From the NCBI RefSeq assembly GCF_030052815.1, contig NW_026614695.1:1238256-1302255 (forward strand): a stretch of 64,000 nt of DNA, in the 5' to 3' direction. Position numbers and translations under genes: made by a program. Shown here one piece after another: positions 33,261 to 45,224 of the stretch. Origin of the DNA: Hevea brasiliensis. Its lineage: Eukaryota > Streptophyta > Magnoliopsida > Malpighiales > Euphorbiaceae. Within the stretch, counting starts at the first letter, position 1, and the number at the start of each line of letters is the position of its first letter. A model generated the notes under the pieces. That model saw nothing but the letters and a program-made list of their open reading frames with translations. It was not told the origin of the DNA and did not search any database.

Positions 33261-35106
33261 ACTTTGAAGGAAATTAATCTTAAGTCATCTTAAATCCTCT
33301 CTCAAGGCTCTCATGTTATATCTTAATAAACTTAAACCCTACTTTCGTGGTGATTAAATTAATTAAGAACCATTAAGTCCTTGTAATTACTTATTAAATC
33401 CTCATAGAATTTCAACCTATCTCTAAATCAAGAATCTTAAGTTCAAAATCCTATTATTCCAATATTAATCTTCACTTTTCAGTTCTTCAATTAATATTTA
33501 GAATCAAGACTAAGTAGAGCTCAATACAAAGCATGTATTAAGAACAAGAGCTCAACACAAAGCATGTATTAAGACCCATTAAGTTCTTTTGGAACTTCTG
33601 CTAGAACTTCCTTTGAAAACCTTGTAGATTCGTTTCTCCTTTTGCTTCTCTCAAAAGTGATGTGCTATCTTAAAAATAAAAAGATTCCTCCCCTTGAAAG
33701 TCTTACTTACTATATTATATCTAGTGTAAAACCTTTATTTTAGAGTCCAAATAGGCTTAGAAAACCTTTAAGAATGGCTAGGAATCGAGAGAAGTTAGGT
33801 TGGAGTTTTTGTCTCTAGCATCAGCATGGGCCATTTAATTGCTTTAGTTTACACGGCCCTAGCATGTGTAACTCTCTCGATCTTGAATTTCTGAAGTTTT
33901 TAGTGCTCAGAAGGTTACATGGGCCATGTAATTTTGTATACCAAGGAACACAGGCCATGTTATGCTTTCTTCCACTTACATGGGCCGTGTTATATTTTGG
34001 GGCCTCTAAACTTTATTTTTCATGTTCCAACACCCCTCCAATTACCTCCATACCTTCTTGAGCCACTGATACATACCTAATAAAGGCCAATAACCAATAA
34101 ATCAGATCAATTTAACATAGAATTTTAAAGAAAACTAAAAACACTTGAAAATAAGCATGAAAGTGATTGATTGCTAACAAAATGCGATGAATATTAACCC
34201 TAAACGACTATATGATATGACTACATCAAATGCCCCCAAACTAAAACCTTTGCTTATCCTCAAGCAAAGAGAAACTAAATGCATATGAAAGGTATTTTCC
34301 TTTCAGTATAACAAGAATTGAAATTCTAGACTTTTAAAGACAACCTTAAAAAGATCAACATTTCAATAACTCATCAAAATGCTAAGAAGTCAAACATCCA
34401 TTGTATGTACAAATATTTAGCAAGGTGCAAATTACCAACCCAAAACATATGTCACACACCAGTTACAGGAAATCATTTACTTAAATGAGCGCATGTACAC
34501 TTAGCAATTTGTAATGCTTCTATATGAATGTATTGAATTTAATTTCCCAAGTCCCATATGCAGATCTCCTAGCCCTATCTCCACTAATGTATCACCTACT
34601 ATTAGAAGAACGAAAGGTCTTTTCATGAGGTTGCAATGGGATTAAATGGAATGATGTGGCAATCAAAGAAAAAGGATATAAGGTAATTAAAGTATGAGAG
34701 CTATTAATTTATAAAAATTCATGCACACTAGAATTTTTCTCTTTTTTTTTAATTTTATGGAGAAAAAATTTATAAATTGACTCTAGTGCTAGCGTACTTC
34801 TTGATAATTGAATAAGGACTTTATTTATACTCTTGGATTTATTACACTGGTCCCTTTTTAGTTCCACCCCTAAACTCGTTCTTTGAACACTTTGATAGAT
34901 TATTTCTTTGTAATTTATTTCCATATACTAGTACTTCTATTTTATTTCTTTTTCCATATTTTCTTTCCATTTTTTTAGTGTTCCTCACTTTTACAAATAA
35001 CCTCTCTCATAAGGGTAAGATAAGTTTTGGGCTAAGGGCCATGTAAATAAAGTGGTTAAAAAAAAGAAAATTATATAGGTAAATGTTTGCTAGTTTACAA
35101 CCCTAC
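33261..35106. other. Non-coding DNA between the two R copies
   Basis: 1.85 kb without coding similarity. Contains a short tandem duplication AGAACAAGAGCTCAATACAAAGC-like around 33515-33570, and on the minus strand the reverse of CCCCCAAACTAAAACCTTTG (34231) is part of a conserved block. Possibly the interior of an R-bounded element. Confidence 0.4.
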
Positions 35107-35354
35107 AAGTGCATAGATCATTAACAAGTAATAAAGTAATGAGTAGAGTATCATTCCTACAAAGAACGTGTTGAATATAAAACTATAGTGATTTTAATTA
35201 TCTAGACGATCGAGTTGTAGAGAAATAATGATTAAATATAAATTAAAAGAAGTAAAATCTAAAATAATTAATAAAAGTGAAGTACCAATGGATGAGAATA
35301 TTCCAGAGTTAGGAGTTCACACTTCAATCAATTGTAGATAATCTGATTCATTCA
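35107..35354. repeat. Dispersed repeat R, copy 2
   Basis: Matches 33006-33260. It ends abruptly where the truncated LTR of element A begins. Confidence 0.65.
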
Positions 35355-37691
35355 TTATTTACTATAATTGAACATATATTTTGACTATTGAATGCATGGA
35401 TGTTGAGAAAATGTTGATGAAAGGGTGAAATTGTGGATTGATTGGAGTGGTGTGTGTGTGGCCTAATGTTGGACCTGTAGCTTGATTTGATTATAACTTG
35501 AGTTAGCTAAATTCAATTGAGGTGAAACCAATTGCAAAAAAAAAACTAAGACATAATACTATAATTTTCATGAGGGCACTTGACTTAAAATTGGTTGGAA
35601 GAGGTTGGAATTGGAGCTGAAATCTGGAAGTGAAATTCTGGAATCCAGGAAAATGACCATTTGAACAGTACAACTTAGAATGAGCATAACATGCACTAGA
35701 AAACTCCAAATGAGGTAAATTTTGACCTGTTGGAAGCCTGAGACATAGGACAACAATTCATATGGAGAACTTAAAGCCAAATTATGACCCTAACTCAATC
35801 AAAGTACTAGACAAAGTTGGTCCAGAAAATCTATCTTGGTTCTGGATTGAACCTGAAATTCTAAACATTTAGGTACTCGACCAGTTTTGGCAAAATTGTC
35901 ATAACTGAAGCTACAAAATTGCAAATGTAGTGATTCCAAAGCAAAAATTCTCATAAGACATGGAGCTACAACTTTTGTGTTTTGACTAGAACCCAGATCT
36001 TAAGGTAACTTAGGGAAATTGATAGAACACGTTAGAAATGACAATGTTGGAATTCCTGCAATCTAGCACAATTGCCTTATGACCTCCGGATAATTAATAG
36101 GTCATAACTTTTTCTAGAGAACTCCAATTGAAGTGAATCAAATTGATATGAAAACCTAAGACAGGCCTAAAACTTTGCTTTAGGGACTTGAATTAGATTC
36201 TGAGCCTAAGATGCTCGGATGTGGGATGCAAAATTTGGTAAAAATTATGACAATAGTAGACCAGCAGGGTTCAGTGCCCTAGAATAGTATTTGGTAATTT
36301 GACCATAACTAGAGCTACAAAACTTCAAATTGACTAATTCAAAAAAGGAAATTAAAGCTAAAACATAGAGGAACAACTTCCATAAATGAAGTTTGGCTAA
36401 AAAGATTCTGCATCTTGGCCAGATTGCTAGGGGAAGTTAAAGCACAGATTTTGGAATTCATGAAATCTTTATAAAATGACTTGGAATGTGAAATATACTC
36501 AACATAAATGATTGATGAACACATAAAGTATATGAAAATGCAATTGGGACTTATGTTCCCATCATAAATGAAGTGACAATGCTATGAACAATGAATAGTA
36601 CATGAAGTGAAATAATGAGAATTATGAATATTTAATGATACTAGTTGCCCATGTATGCCTAAACATTGTGCATGGGTTGGATAGATTGGCATGCCAAGAA
36701 GTGCCTATGGCTTTGTGCCATTCTGTGACTATGGCTTTTGTGCCATTCTGTGATCATGGTTTTTATACCATTCTGTGCTTATGGCTTCTAAGCCATTCTG
36801 TTACATGCTTGATATTATGGCTTTTATGTCATTCTGTTGAACACTTGGTAGACATTATGTGTCCGATGGTATGACGACCTAAGGTACCTAGTACCCAGTG
36901 CTAGGAAAACCTACGTATCCAGTCTAGTCAGTTTGTTATAAGTTACTTGGGCATTGAAATGAGTTAAGAGAATTTGATGATAAATAAATGAATAGAAAGA
37001 ATTCCAAATGAACCAATTATTCCTAAAGATCAACAAAATGAGCATGATTCAAATATTTATTAAAAATGCATCTCTTATGATGTTACAAACATGAATTAAT
37101 TATTTTTAATTGTTCAGTTTATTTTTATTTTATTAATGCACTACTAAGCAATATGCTTAGCATGATGGATTTTTCCTCGCGTAGGTGCTAGAGATAAAGC
37201 CCAATAGATAGTGGATTGAGATTGTGGCTACAGATCTGTAGTAGGGTCTATGTCACCTCAATACAACATTTGGTAGGGCCCACAAGTCTATTAAATTTCA
37301 TATTTTGGTATGTTGTAGATTCAGAAAAATTTATAATTAAATATGGAGAATTTGCAATTTGTACATGACGTATATTCTGTAAATTAATGAGATGAGCAAA
37401 AATTCATGTATGAATGAATGTGAATGTTGTGAAATTGTGATTGATGATATGGAATGAAGATAAATATTAAAATTGGAATGTGGAATTATTTATACAGGTA
37501 AAAATTTTAACAGGACAAATGCTAATAAAACAGGGGAAACTCTAGCAGTTTCTCCATTTAAATATTATGATTTAATTAATGAATGGCATTGTAAATTAAT
37601 AATGAATAAAACAAGATAAGATAAGGTGTTCTGACAAAGAATGTGGCATTTCTTCCTCAGCTACACTGTAGATCGGTCAAGGGGCGTTACA
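35355..37691 (+). repeat. 5' LTR of chromovirus element A, 5'-truncated
   Basis: Starts at TTATTTACTATAATTGAA, matching position 55334 of A's 3' LTR, so the first ~985 bp are missing and repeat R abuts instead. It ends GGGGCGTTACA before a PBS, like D and E (type I). It carries 212-bp-type modules, a minisatellite (36690-36850), the stem-loop CTAAGC/GCTTAG (37144-37160) and an acceptor-like site (37496). Confidence 0.8.
36690..36850 (+). repeat. About 28-bp minisatellite in LTR A
   Basis: Five to six imperfect copies of TATGGCTTTTGTGCCATTCTG. Related arrays sit at the same place in D (48160-48260) and E (30530-30660). Confidence 0.8.
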
Positions 37692-37696
37692 TTTAG

Positions 37697-37708
37697 TGGT
37701 ATCAAAGC
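37697..37708 (+). other. PBS of element A
   Basis: TGGTATCAAAGC, five bases after the LTR end; initiator tRNA-Met type. Confidence 0.85.
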
Positions 37709-37833
37709 ACGGTTTACCCGTTCCTAGACCTAGATAGATGGAAGAATATAGAGTGCATGTCATGCATTGCATCTAATAAGAGTCAAGGTGACACTAATGT
37801 AGATCTGTTTCTCTATTTATTTTAGGTTAAAGT

Positions 37834-37943
37834 ATGGACCCTGAATCACAAAGGGCCATAGAGGAAGAGGTAGAAAGCCATGCTTCGCCTATGGGTGATG
37901 TTGGAGGTAGGGGGATCTTGCCATACCAATGCCTGAGGAGCCT
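37834..37943 (+). pseudogene. Element A gag, N-terminal piece
   Basis: The ATG at 37834 opens MDPESQRAIEEEVESHASPM, an acidic gag start as in Tekay/Del chromoviruses, after a 126-base leader. A frame change precedes the end, where element B inserted. The reading resumes at 53183. Confidence 0.7.
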
Positions 37944-38116
37944 TGTAACACCCTCACATTGAACAGTTCCATACATTCTACTGTTCCCGCGACTAGTGTC
38001 CTGTCCTGATACATGATGTTTAGAACCATATTTAAGTCACCTAGAAAAGCCATAAATAAAAAATAAATAGCAATTAGATGAAGGTAAAATGGAAATAAGA
38101 AAAACAAAGCATAATC

Positions 38117-38151
38117 AGTTAAATGAGCCGAGGTCCCGGCGATGGGTGACC
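38117..38151 (+). promoter_or_regulatory. 5S-rRNA-like internal control region in LTR B
   Basis: AGTTAAATGAGCC and, 24 bases from its start, GATGGGTGACC; then CGGGAAGTG. All three blocks match plant 5S rRNA in order. 173 nt from the LTR start; repeated in B's 3' LTR at 49559-49592. Confidence 0.6.
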
Positions 38152-40985
38152 GAATCGGGAAGTGACTGCGAGCTTAGTTATGACCTTGATTTCGTGTGAG
38201 ACCCTATGGCAACTTAGGTCTAAGGAAAATTGTAAAGCTAATGGTAGTGTGAAAATCACATAAAAGAATATAGAATCAGTTCAAAAATTGAATCAGATTC
38301 CTAAGAAACCTTGTGCTATTGGAAAAATTGATCAGACCGTTAAGGGGCAATTTGGTCAATTCACCCTTAGAGGTAACTCTTGGCCTAAATGTCCATTAAA
38401 ATGTAGAAAATTAAAATTGTGAACAATAATTAAAAACATGAAGAGTTGTGGAAGGAAAGGAAAAAGAAAAGAAAAGAAAAGAAAATTTTAAATTTAAGGG
38501 GTTATGACATCATCCTAGTGATGTAAGCATGACCTAATTAATATTATAATTTTAAATTATGAAAAATTAGGGATGAGTATCATTAAAATGAGAAAAAATT
38601 AAAAAGAAAAAAAATCACCTTCTTCAACCAAAAGTGGCTAGCCATCTCTCTCATCCCTTTCCCATTTTATTTCCTCCATGGATGAATGTTTTGAGCTCTA
38701 GAAACTCAAGTTTTACACCATAAAACCCATGACTCCCTTTAAAGAAAATTTGATACTCAAGCTTGACAAGAAGGTTGGGAACAAAGAAGATCAAGAAGGA
38801 AGTGAAGAATTGAAGGGACAAGTTTGCTCAATTAAGGTAAGAGTCCTATGAGCTTAAACTTGATATATATGTGTTGAATTGCTCTTGAGTGTGGGAAAAT
38901 TAACTTAAGAATTGAAAAATCATGCATGGGACTCAAGCTTTGAATTTCGGCTAGCCATGCAATATTAGGGTTTTGAGGTATTTCATTTAAATTGAGCTTG
39001 AATTCTACCTTAGTTAAGAATGTATATAAGATTTGTAAGTTGAGATTTGTATGAATTTACATAAATTGTGAAATTGTAAAGATGGGATATTAGGGTTTTG
39101 GTGAGAATTTGGGGTTTTGATGAAATGTTGACCAATTAGTGTTATTATGCTTAATTATGGATTTTAGCGTGTTATGAGTTGAGAATTGATGAATGGAATT
39201 GAGAAAACTTATGGTGGTTGAATTGTTGCTTTCTGGACCTTTGAGTGCAGTATGCCTTTAAGGTTATAAGTAGAGCTAGGCAGCTCCAATTGGTATGAGG
39301 CCAATTGAAGATGAAATTTAAGACCTAAAGCTACATTTTTATGAAGAAACTTTTTCCAAAAAGTGACCACAAGTTGGTCTAAAATTGGGTTGAATCCGGA
39401 ATTGGTACCTCACATCGCGCACTGACTAAATGAACAGTACATATTCAAATGGTCATAACTATGTGTAGAGAGGTCCAAATGACTTGATTTTTGAACCATT
39501 GGAAAGGCTAGACATAGGAGCACATTTTTCAAGGTGAACTCAAAACCCAGTTTGGCCTCTAACCAAATCAAATTGCCAGCCAAAGTTAGGTCACCAAATA
39601 TGCCAGAACCAAAATTTGCCCAAAAATCTAGAAATGACCAATCCGGCCAGCCTTAGTAAAAATGGCATAACTTGAGCTACAAAACTCCAAATGGAGTGAT
39701 TCAAAAGATAAATTAAAGTAGAAACATTAAGGAACAACTTTGAGAAAGAAAGTTTAGCCAAATTTCCACTGTAGATAGGTCCAATAGAACAGTAAACCCA
39801 AGTGACTAAAACTGAAAATTTGAAATTTCTCTTAGGGAGTTTTAATTTCATTTAGCAATCAATGCCAACACAATTGTAACCCAAAAATGTGATATGTGGG
39901 TATAATTAGAATTAATATACATATTGAATATGAGAAAGTCAATATTTTACCTAATTGGTCAAATGAATAATAACCACCCTAGCTATAAACACAAAGATGA
40001 GTAAAATCAAATATGCAAAGTTTAATTATTGGATTAATTATTAGAAATGGTTTGGATGGATGGTGAAACACTTTAAAATTATGTGTTTCAGTTGAAAAGA
40101 TGCCATCCGAGGAAGAAGGAAAAATTGGATTAAATCAAGGCAAGCAAAAGAGGTTTGTGCACAACTAGCCTATTTCTATGTTTTAAGTTTATAATGGGCT
40201 TTGAATGAACTTGTTAATTGTATTGTCTCTTGTGTACAAGAACTTTAATTCATTGAATGACTTTGTATGATTTAATTATGTTTTCTTCTATTTATTTATG
40301 AATTTATTGCATGGTTTTAAGAATTATAAATTGTGAATTTGATGTGTTGCCAACCTTGTGCATGAATTTACAATGATTAAATATGTTTAGTGATTTGTAA
40401 ATGCTTTTTGTGAATAGAATTGTTTTGAATATGATTTGAAATCACAGTCAGCATGGCAATGTGATTGAATTCCTCATTAGCTTGTCTAATGGGATGAACA
40501 TGTTATTCCCTCTCTGGCTGAAGTGTTGAGGTGTGTGCCAGTTGAGGAAGAATTGAATGAGTACTCATATTTGCTAGCTAGCCTGTGTGTACCCCTTTAG
40601 CCTTTGGTTATTGGGAGAATTGGCTTTGTTGTGGTGTACAACCCGACATTGTTTTAGTGTCATGCTCTAAGCTGTGTGAATGTTTTTAACATCCTTAAAT
40701 TATGCATACTTTGATAAAATGTGATTGAAACAAATATTTATTAGTGGTTGGAAAATGATATATTGTTTCATGGTTCAAGAAAAATTTAAATATTTCAATT
40801 GCTTTATTATGAATTAGATAAATTGTTATTACTCGATCAAATGCTATTCATCAAAAAAATTTGTGTGATTGGAATTATCAATTTTGATTTTATGAATTTT
40901 GAAGAAATTAAATATTTTGAGCCTTTTTACTATGATTTGTCAAAGTATATTTTGTATTAAATTTTAATTTATTTATTGTGCACCA

Positions 40986-41024
40986 CTGAGTTCACCACTC
41001 AGCGATAGCTTTGTATGCTATCGC
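40986..41024 (+). other. Double stem-loop in LTR B
   Basis: CTGAG-TTCACCA-CTCAG directly followed by GCGATAGC-TTTGTAT-GCTATCGC, then AG|GTGA. Two adjacent perfect hairpins preceding an acceptor-like AG. Confidence 0.7.
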
Positions 41025-41754
41025 AGGTGAAAGAAAAGATATAATAGTTGAGTGAGGCCACTTGAAGTAGTGGATTGAAGTTGTTTACGGGTATAGCCTA
41101 GGTATACCCTTGCATATTAAGTTTTGGTGTAATCATGTAATTATATGTATGTAACCATATTCAAGCAGTTGTACAGAAACACCTGTAATATTATTTTCGA
41201 ATTGTAATTGAATGAAAAAAAAATTTTGTACTATTATTTAAGGACTTAATTACATAAATTTCTTTTGTAATATAAATTTTATTACCTCAATGAATGCAAG
41301 TATTTAAGTTTCTTTCTGAGCATTGTACATAATGAATTATCTTCTTTAGGATGAGATTGGGTTCTGTTGCTTTAAATGAAGTTTGACTAAAATAAATTAT
41401 AGAAAGTGTTTTTCTGCAGGTTTTGAAGAACTCTTTTCTAAATTTCTAGTTTAAGATCACAAAATTTTTGTAAAATTTTTAAATATTAAATTAATTTCAA
41501 ATAAAGTTTATGGCATCACCGCAAATTTATAAAAAATGCTTAATTATTCCTAAAAAGTTTTATGACAGATATTAGATTTGAAAACACTTAGTTTAAATTT
41601 TTGTCACCATGCCAGATTGTTAAATGGAATTGTTTTGCCAAAATCCCTTGTAGTATATTTAATAGATTATCGGTAAGCGAAGTATGGTAATTTATTAGGC
41701 ATACTACGAGATCATGTTACATCTTACGGAGGGGTAGGGTATGATATGTTTTAG

Positions 41755-41767
41755 TGGTATACAGAGC
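41755..41767 (+). other. PBS-like site of element B
   Basis: TGGTATACAGAGC, the tRNA-Met PBS with one inserted base, shortly after the LTR end. Confidence 0.7.
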
Positions 41768-41931
41768 AAGTTTTTAACGTAAATTTAGAATTGTGAATTT
41801 GCAATATTTTTCGATAAGTACAACTGCTTAATGTTTGATACATATAGCACATTTGCATTATGAATATGAACTGATGGGGAGAAATCCCCTTGTGTTAGTT
41901 GACCAGGAAATAGAAAATCTTGTGAAAAGAT

Positions 41932-42573
41932 ATGGAGGAGAAAGATAAGATAGCAGAACAGTCGGGGATAGCTGAGGTACAAGGTGAGGCCCCAACTCCT
42001 TAGAGATTTGGAGGCCTAGTTGCACCAACCCCACCTATGCAAATTATCGCACAAATGGCTCAATAGATGGCCATATTCTTTCAACAAATGGCTGATAGTA
42101 TGTTGGCTCAAGCCCAAGTACATACCCAACCCCCATAAAGGTCGCATAAAAAGGGGAAGGGTATGAAGCCTGCTAGCTAAAGTTCAGGCAGCAGTTTGGG
42201 GAAGAGAAAAGATTTTGAGGGACCCCAAACTCATAGATATGATAGAGACAAACTAGCAAGATAGAGGCCACCAAGATCCAATTGACAGACAACTAAGAAT
42301 TTCTTTCCTATCCGTACCTATGGCATTTGTGGTAAATTATACGGGGGTATTTGCTATAAGGCCACTGGAGCCTGTTACAATTGTGGTAAAATCGGGCATG
42401 TTATCAGAGATTGTACTAGAGCATGTCGACCTATGCCACATACTACACCAGAAGAATCAGTCCAAGTTTCTGATTCTAAAGGTTCATCGATAGTTAGTAG
42501 GGGTAGAGGCAGAAGTAGAGACAGTACTTCGGGTAATCCTAGCACAATGGACTAACCCGAACAGAGGAGTACA
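41932..42573 (+). pseudogene. Element B gag remnant with intact zinc knuckle
   Basis: Starts MEEKDKIAEQSGIAEVQGE (ATG 41932), stops at 42001, continues in frame as PPMQIIAQMAQ and IFFQQMADSMLAQAQ. The capsid core is missing, and the text jumps to the C-terminal part. The CCHC knuckle CYNCGKIGHVIRDC is intact at 42373-42414. An Arg/Ser/Gly-rich tail follows. Confidence 0.8.
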
Positions 42574-42756
42574 CTGGACAGAGTGTACACCATGCATCGT
42601 GGGAAAGAAGCAGAGACTTCAAACGTAGTTGCCAGTACATTTTCAATTTTTGAAAGAAATAATTATGTACTATTTTACACCATCTCTATTTATTTATATG
42701 CTAATGCTAGAAATACATGTGCTGCTGCTATTTCCTTGCATGAAAATAAATTTTGA
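42574..42756 (+). pseudogene. Element B protease remnant
   Basis: Reads VASTFSIFERNNYVLFYTIS and then CAAAISLHENKF, aligning in pattern with the chromovirus protease start. The catalytic Asp in the expected LIDTGSTHSY block is lost (LFYTISIYLY). A stop follows. Confidence 0.6.
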
Positions 42757-44700
42757 TGTGTTAGTGACTAGTGTTTTAGGATAAGAATTACGATAATAAG
42801 CGTGATTGAAATTAGTTTTGGAAAAGTTTGCTAGTGAGAGACATCTCCTAGAATACGATAAATTATAAAGTTAATTAGTGAGCCTAATTAGGTAAGACAA
42901 GAGGACCTAGAAGTAAGTTATAATAATATAGTTGTCTTAGATGCGAGCAAAGGTATTACTGCTGATAGATGTCAGTGGATATCATAACCAGAATAAGTTT
43001 AAGATATCAGTGGACTCAAAAAGGATAAAATATAAGGAAGTGTGATCTATTGGGATGTATTGCAGTAACTATACAATGTTCTTGATGTTTGCGCTGTAAG
43101 CTGCAGATTACAGTACTGACTTGGGATTTATTGTGTAGAGCTATGTACTACCCAATAGTGCACCAAGATAAGAATAGTTACGAATAGCTTTTGCTTTGGT
43201 ACAGTTATGCCAGGACATAATTCTATTACTAGAAATGAGTTTGAAAATCCTGATCCAGGATTTTCAAACTCTAAAATTAGAATATCGAAGTGTCACAGTT
43301 GCAAAATAGCGAGAGTCAATGAATCAGTTACCCTAGCACGAATTACAGTACATCAGTAATTGCTATAAGACTATAGATTTCAGTATGGTCAAAATTTAAA
43401 GATAACACCTATAGGACTAAGTTATCCAGTTTCTGATATGGGGTTCATAGTTGTTTTGGTATTGGAATGGATCTTTTGCCCAAAGTTTAGTAAGAAACAG
43501 TATTCTATTTATGTAGCAGCAAGACACAAGGTATGATTTTGTTCCCTGAAAGAGACAGGATGCTATGGATGATAATCATAACTTATAAATTGATTGCGAA
43601 ACGACGTTCTAATTGGAACAGTAATGTGATAGGAAAGAGTTGGTCAAGTATTCCTTAGGAAGAGCATAATTTTATTTTGCGGATCATAAGGATTAGATTA
43701 TGATTAGTGTAAAAGTTTTGAATAGCATGGGAAAAAGGAGAGTCTTGTAGACTCCCTTCTTAAGGTATTAGAGAATTGTTTATAGTTCAATAAAAGAGCA
43801 GGTCACGATTACAAAATAGCGAAAAATAAGCTATAGGATATCGGTAGATAAAAGAAAATATAGAAGTGAAAATTTAAATAGTTGGTTTAAACATGATAAA
43901 GAGATATCACGAATATTAGAAGTATTGGCCAGATGACCAATCCAAAGTAATATTGCAGTGTAGATAATTTATTGGGAATGGCAAAAAGGTACAAACTTTT
44001 GACATGATAGTTAGGCCAAGGAATAACACTTGGGGGAAATAATTATTTTGGTGTAGAACCCAGAAATGCGAAATTTAGAGTAAGTCAAAATTGAAATAGT
44101 GTTAGGAGCCCAATCGTGGAGCTCAAAATTTTAATGGAATGTTTGAAGAATTGGAAGAACTCCAGGGTTAAGCATGCTCGCTTGAAAGAAATCCTAGGAT
44201 GGGTGATCTCCTGGGAAATTCTCCATTCTACCTATGGGACAAAACCGAGAGGCTTAGGATGAGGTGAGCTAAAGTAGACAATTCCCGTAGTAGTTGAAAC
44301 TTGGACATGACAGAGGGAATGAATCAAACTTTGTTTATTCCTATCTTCAAGATGAAGTAAGTAGTACAAAGATAAAATCCATTTAAATTTATACTAAGAG
44401 GAGAAAAGTTAGTTATGGAAATGCAACTAGAGCGAGCAAAAAAAAATTTAAGATGTGTAAGAGTATTTTGAACTATTCTATTAGGAAAAGGAATAAAATT
44501 ATAAGTAATAAGTTAAATAAAAGTGAACAAGAGGGTGAATAATGGCACATTGGCTAAGTCATGGATAAAGATAGTAAGATAACAACTATGGAAACTGCAG
44601 CCAAGGATTTAACTAAAGTATTTTGAATAAGACCAATAAGGTCACGTTATAAGTAAACATAAATGAAAATAATTGATAGAACAATAGTAAGAGAGATATT
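42757..44700 (+). mobile_element. Element B interior in place of pol; non-coding
   Basis: The 1.9 kb where RT, RNase H and integrase should lie shows no pol motif in any frame. It is collinear with G (12070-13349 and 22837-23400). It also holds the 5S-like fragment at 44157-44224. It could be extremely decayed pol or a shared LARD-like filler. Confidence 0.5.
44157..44224 (+). ncRNA. 5S rRNA-derived fragment (not a gene)
   Basis: GAACTCC..GGTTAAGCATGCTC...CTAGGATGGGTGATCTCCTGGGAA.TTCTC follows plant 5S rRNA from about base 42 to 110, covering box A, the intermediate element and box C. By eye about 80% of bases agree. The 5' and 3' ends of 5S rRNA are not recognisable, so a functional rRNA is not expected. 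Confidence 0.75.
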
Positions 44701-44769
44701 GAAGATAATGCGAATAATAAAGTATTTTTTAGAGGTTTTCCTTGAAAGAAAATCACGAGATTATGGAAA

Positions 44770-45014
44770 AAGGAGGAAACTAAGTTATTGCTTCATAGGA
44801 CCATACGGAGTCCCAGAAAAAGTGGGCCCATTAGCACACAGATTTGCTTACCTCTAGAATTGAAGTAAATTCAAACTTAATTTATGGTGAGGAGCTCATA
44901 AGAACCTTGGCACACGAGGTTAAGCAGTTAAGAAATAAACAAATACCACTGGTTAAAGTGCTATGTAACCATCATCTAAACCATCAAGCCACATGGAAAT
45001 GTGAGGAGGACATA
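44770..45014 (+). pseudogene. Element B integrase tail and chromodomain
   Basis: PYGVPEKVGPLAHRFAYL is the conserved end of chromovirus integrase. After one frameshift, LIRTLAHEVKQLRNKQIPLV and KVLCNHHLNHQATWKCEEDI form the C-terminal chromodomain (QLRNKxIPLVKVLW..H..EEATWE pattern). It would guide integration to particular chromatin. A key tryptophan of the family is Cys here. Continues at 49312. Confidence 0.85.
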
Positions 45015-45189
45015 AGAAGTGTAACACCCTCACTATAGCAATTCTGCACATTCTACTGTTTCGGTGAGCGGTGTCGGTCTGGACAGCTAGAACATCTGAA
45101 AAAATATTTAGACTAGAGTGAGGAGTCATAAATAACTCAAATAAGTGTAAGAAAAATTAAGGAAAAATTTTAGAAATGAAATACAACAA

Positions 45190-45224
45190 AGTTAAATGAG
45201 CCGGTGCCCTAGAGATGGGTGACC
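45190..45224 (+). promoter_or_regulatory. 5S-rRNA-like internal control region in LTR D
   Basis: AGTTAAATGAGCC, then GATGGGTGACCT and TGGGAA; 170 nt from the LTR start. Confidence 0.6.

Larger units (their letters stand above)
37944..41746 (+). repeat. 5' LTR of element B
   Basis: 3803 bp starting TGTAACACCCTCACATTG. Long stretches are identical to 49386-53177 (for example 38400-38460 against 49846-49905). It carries the 5S-like block (38117-38151), donor-like site (38837), acceptor-like sites (39249, 41418), modules 213 bp apart (39450, 39663) and double stem-loop (40986-41024). The last bases have drifted from TGTGACA to TATGATA. Confidence 0.9.

Noticed and set aside
33261..35106. Autonomous transposon between the R copies
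   Set aside because: No transposase or pol motif, no convincing terminal repeats or TSD were found.
36635..36874. 79-residue repetitive open frame as a protein with internal repeats
   Set aside because: The repeats come from the 28-bp minisatellite in LTR A; frames differ in the related arrays of D and E.
44157..44224. Functional 5S rRNA gene
   Set aside because: Only about 68 of 120 bases match, with changes in the control region and neither end preserved.
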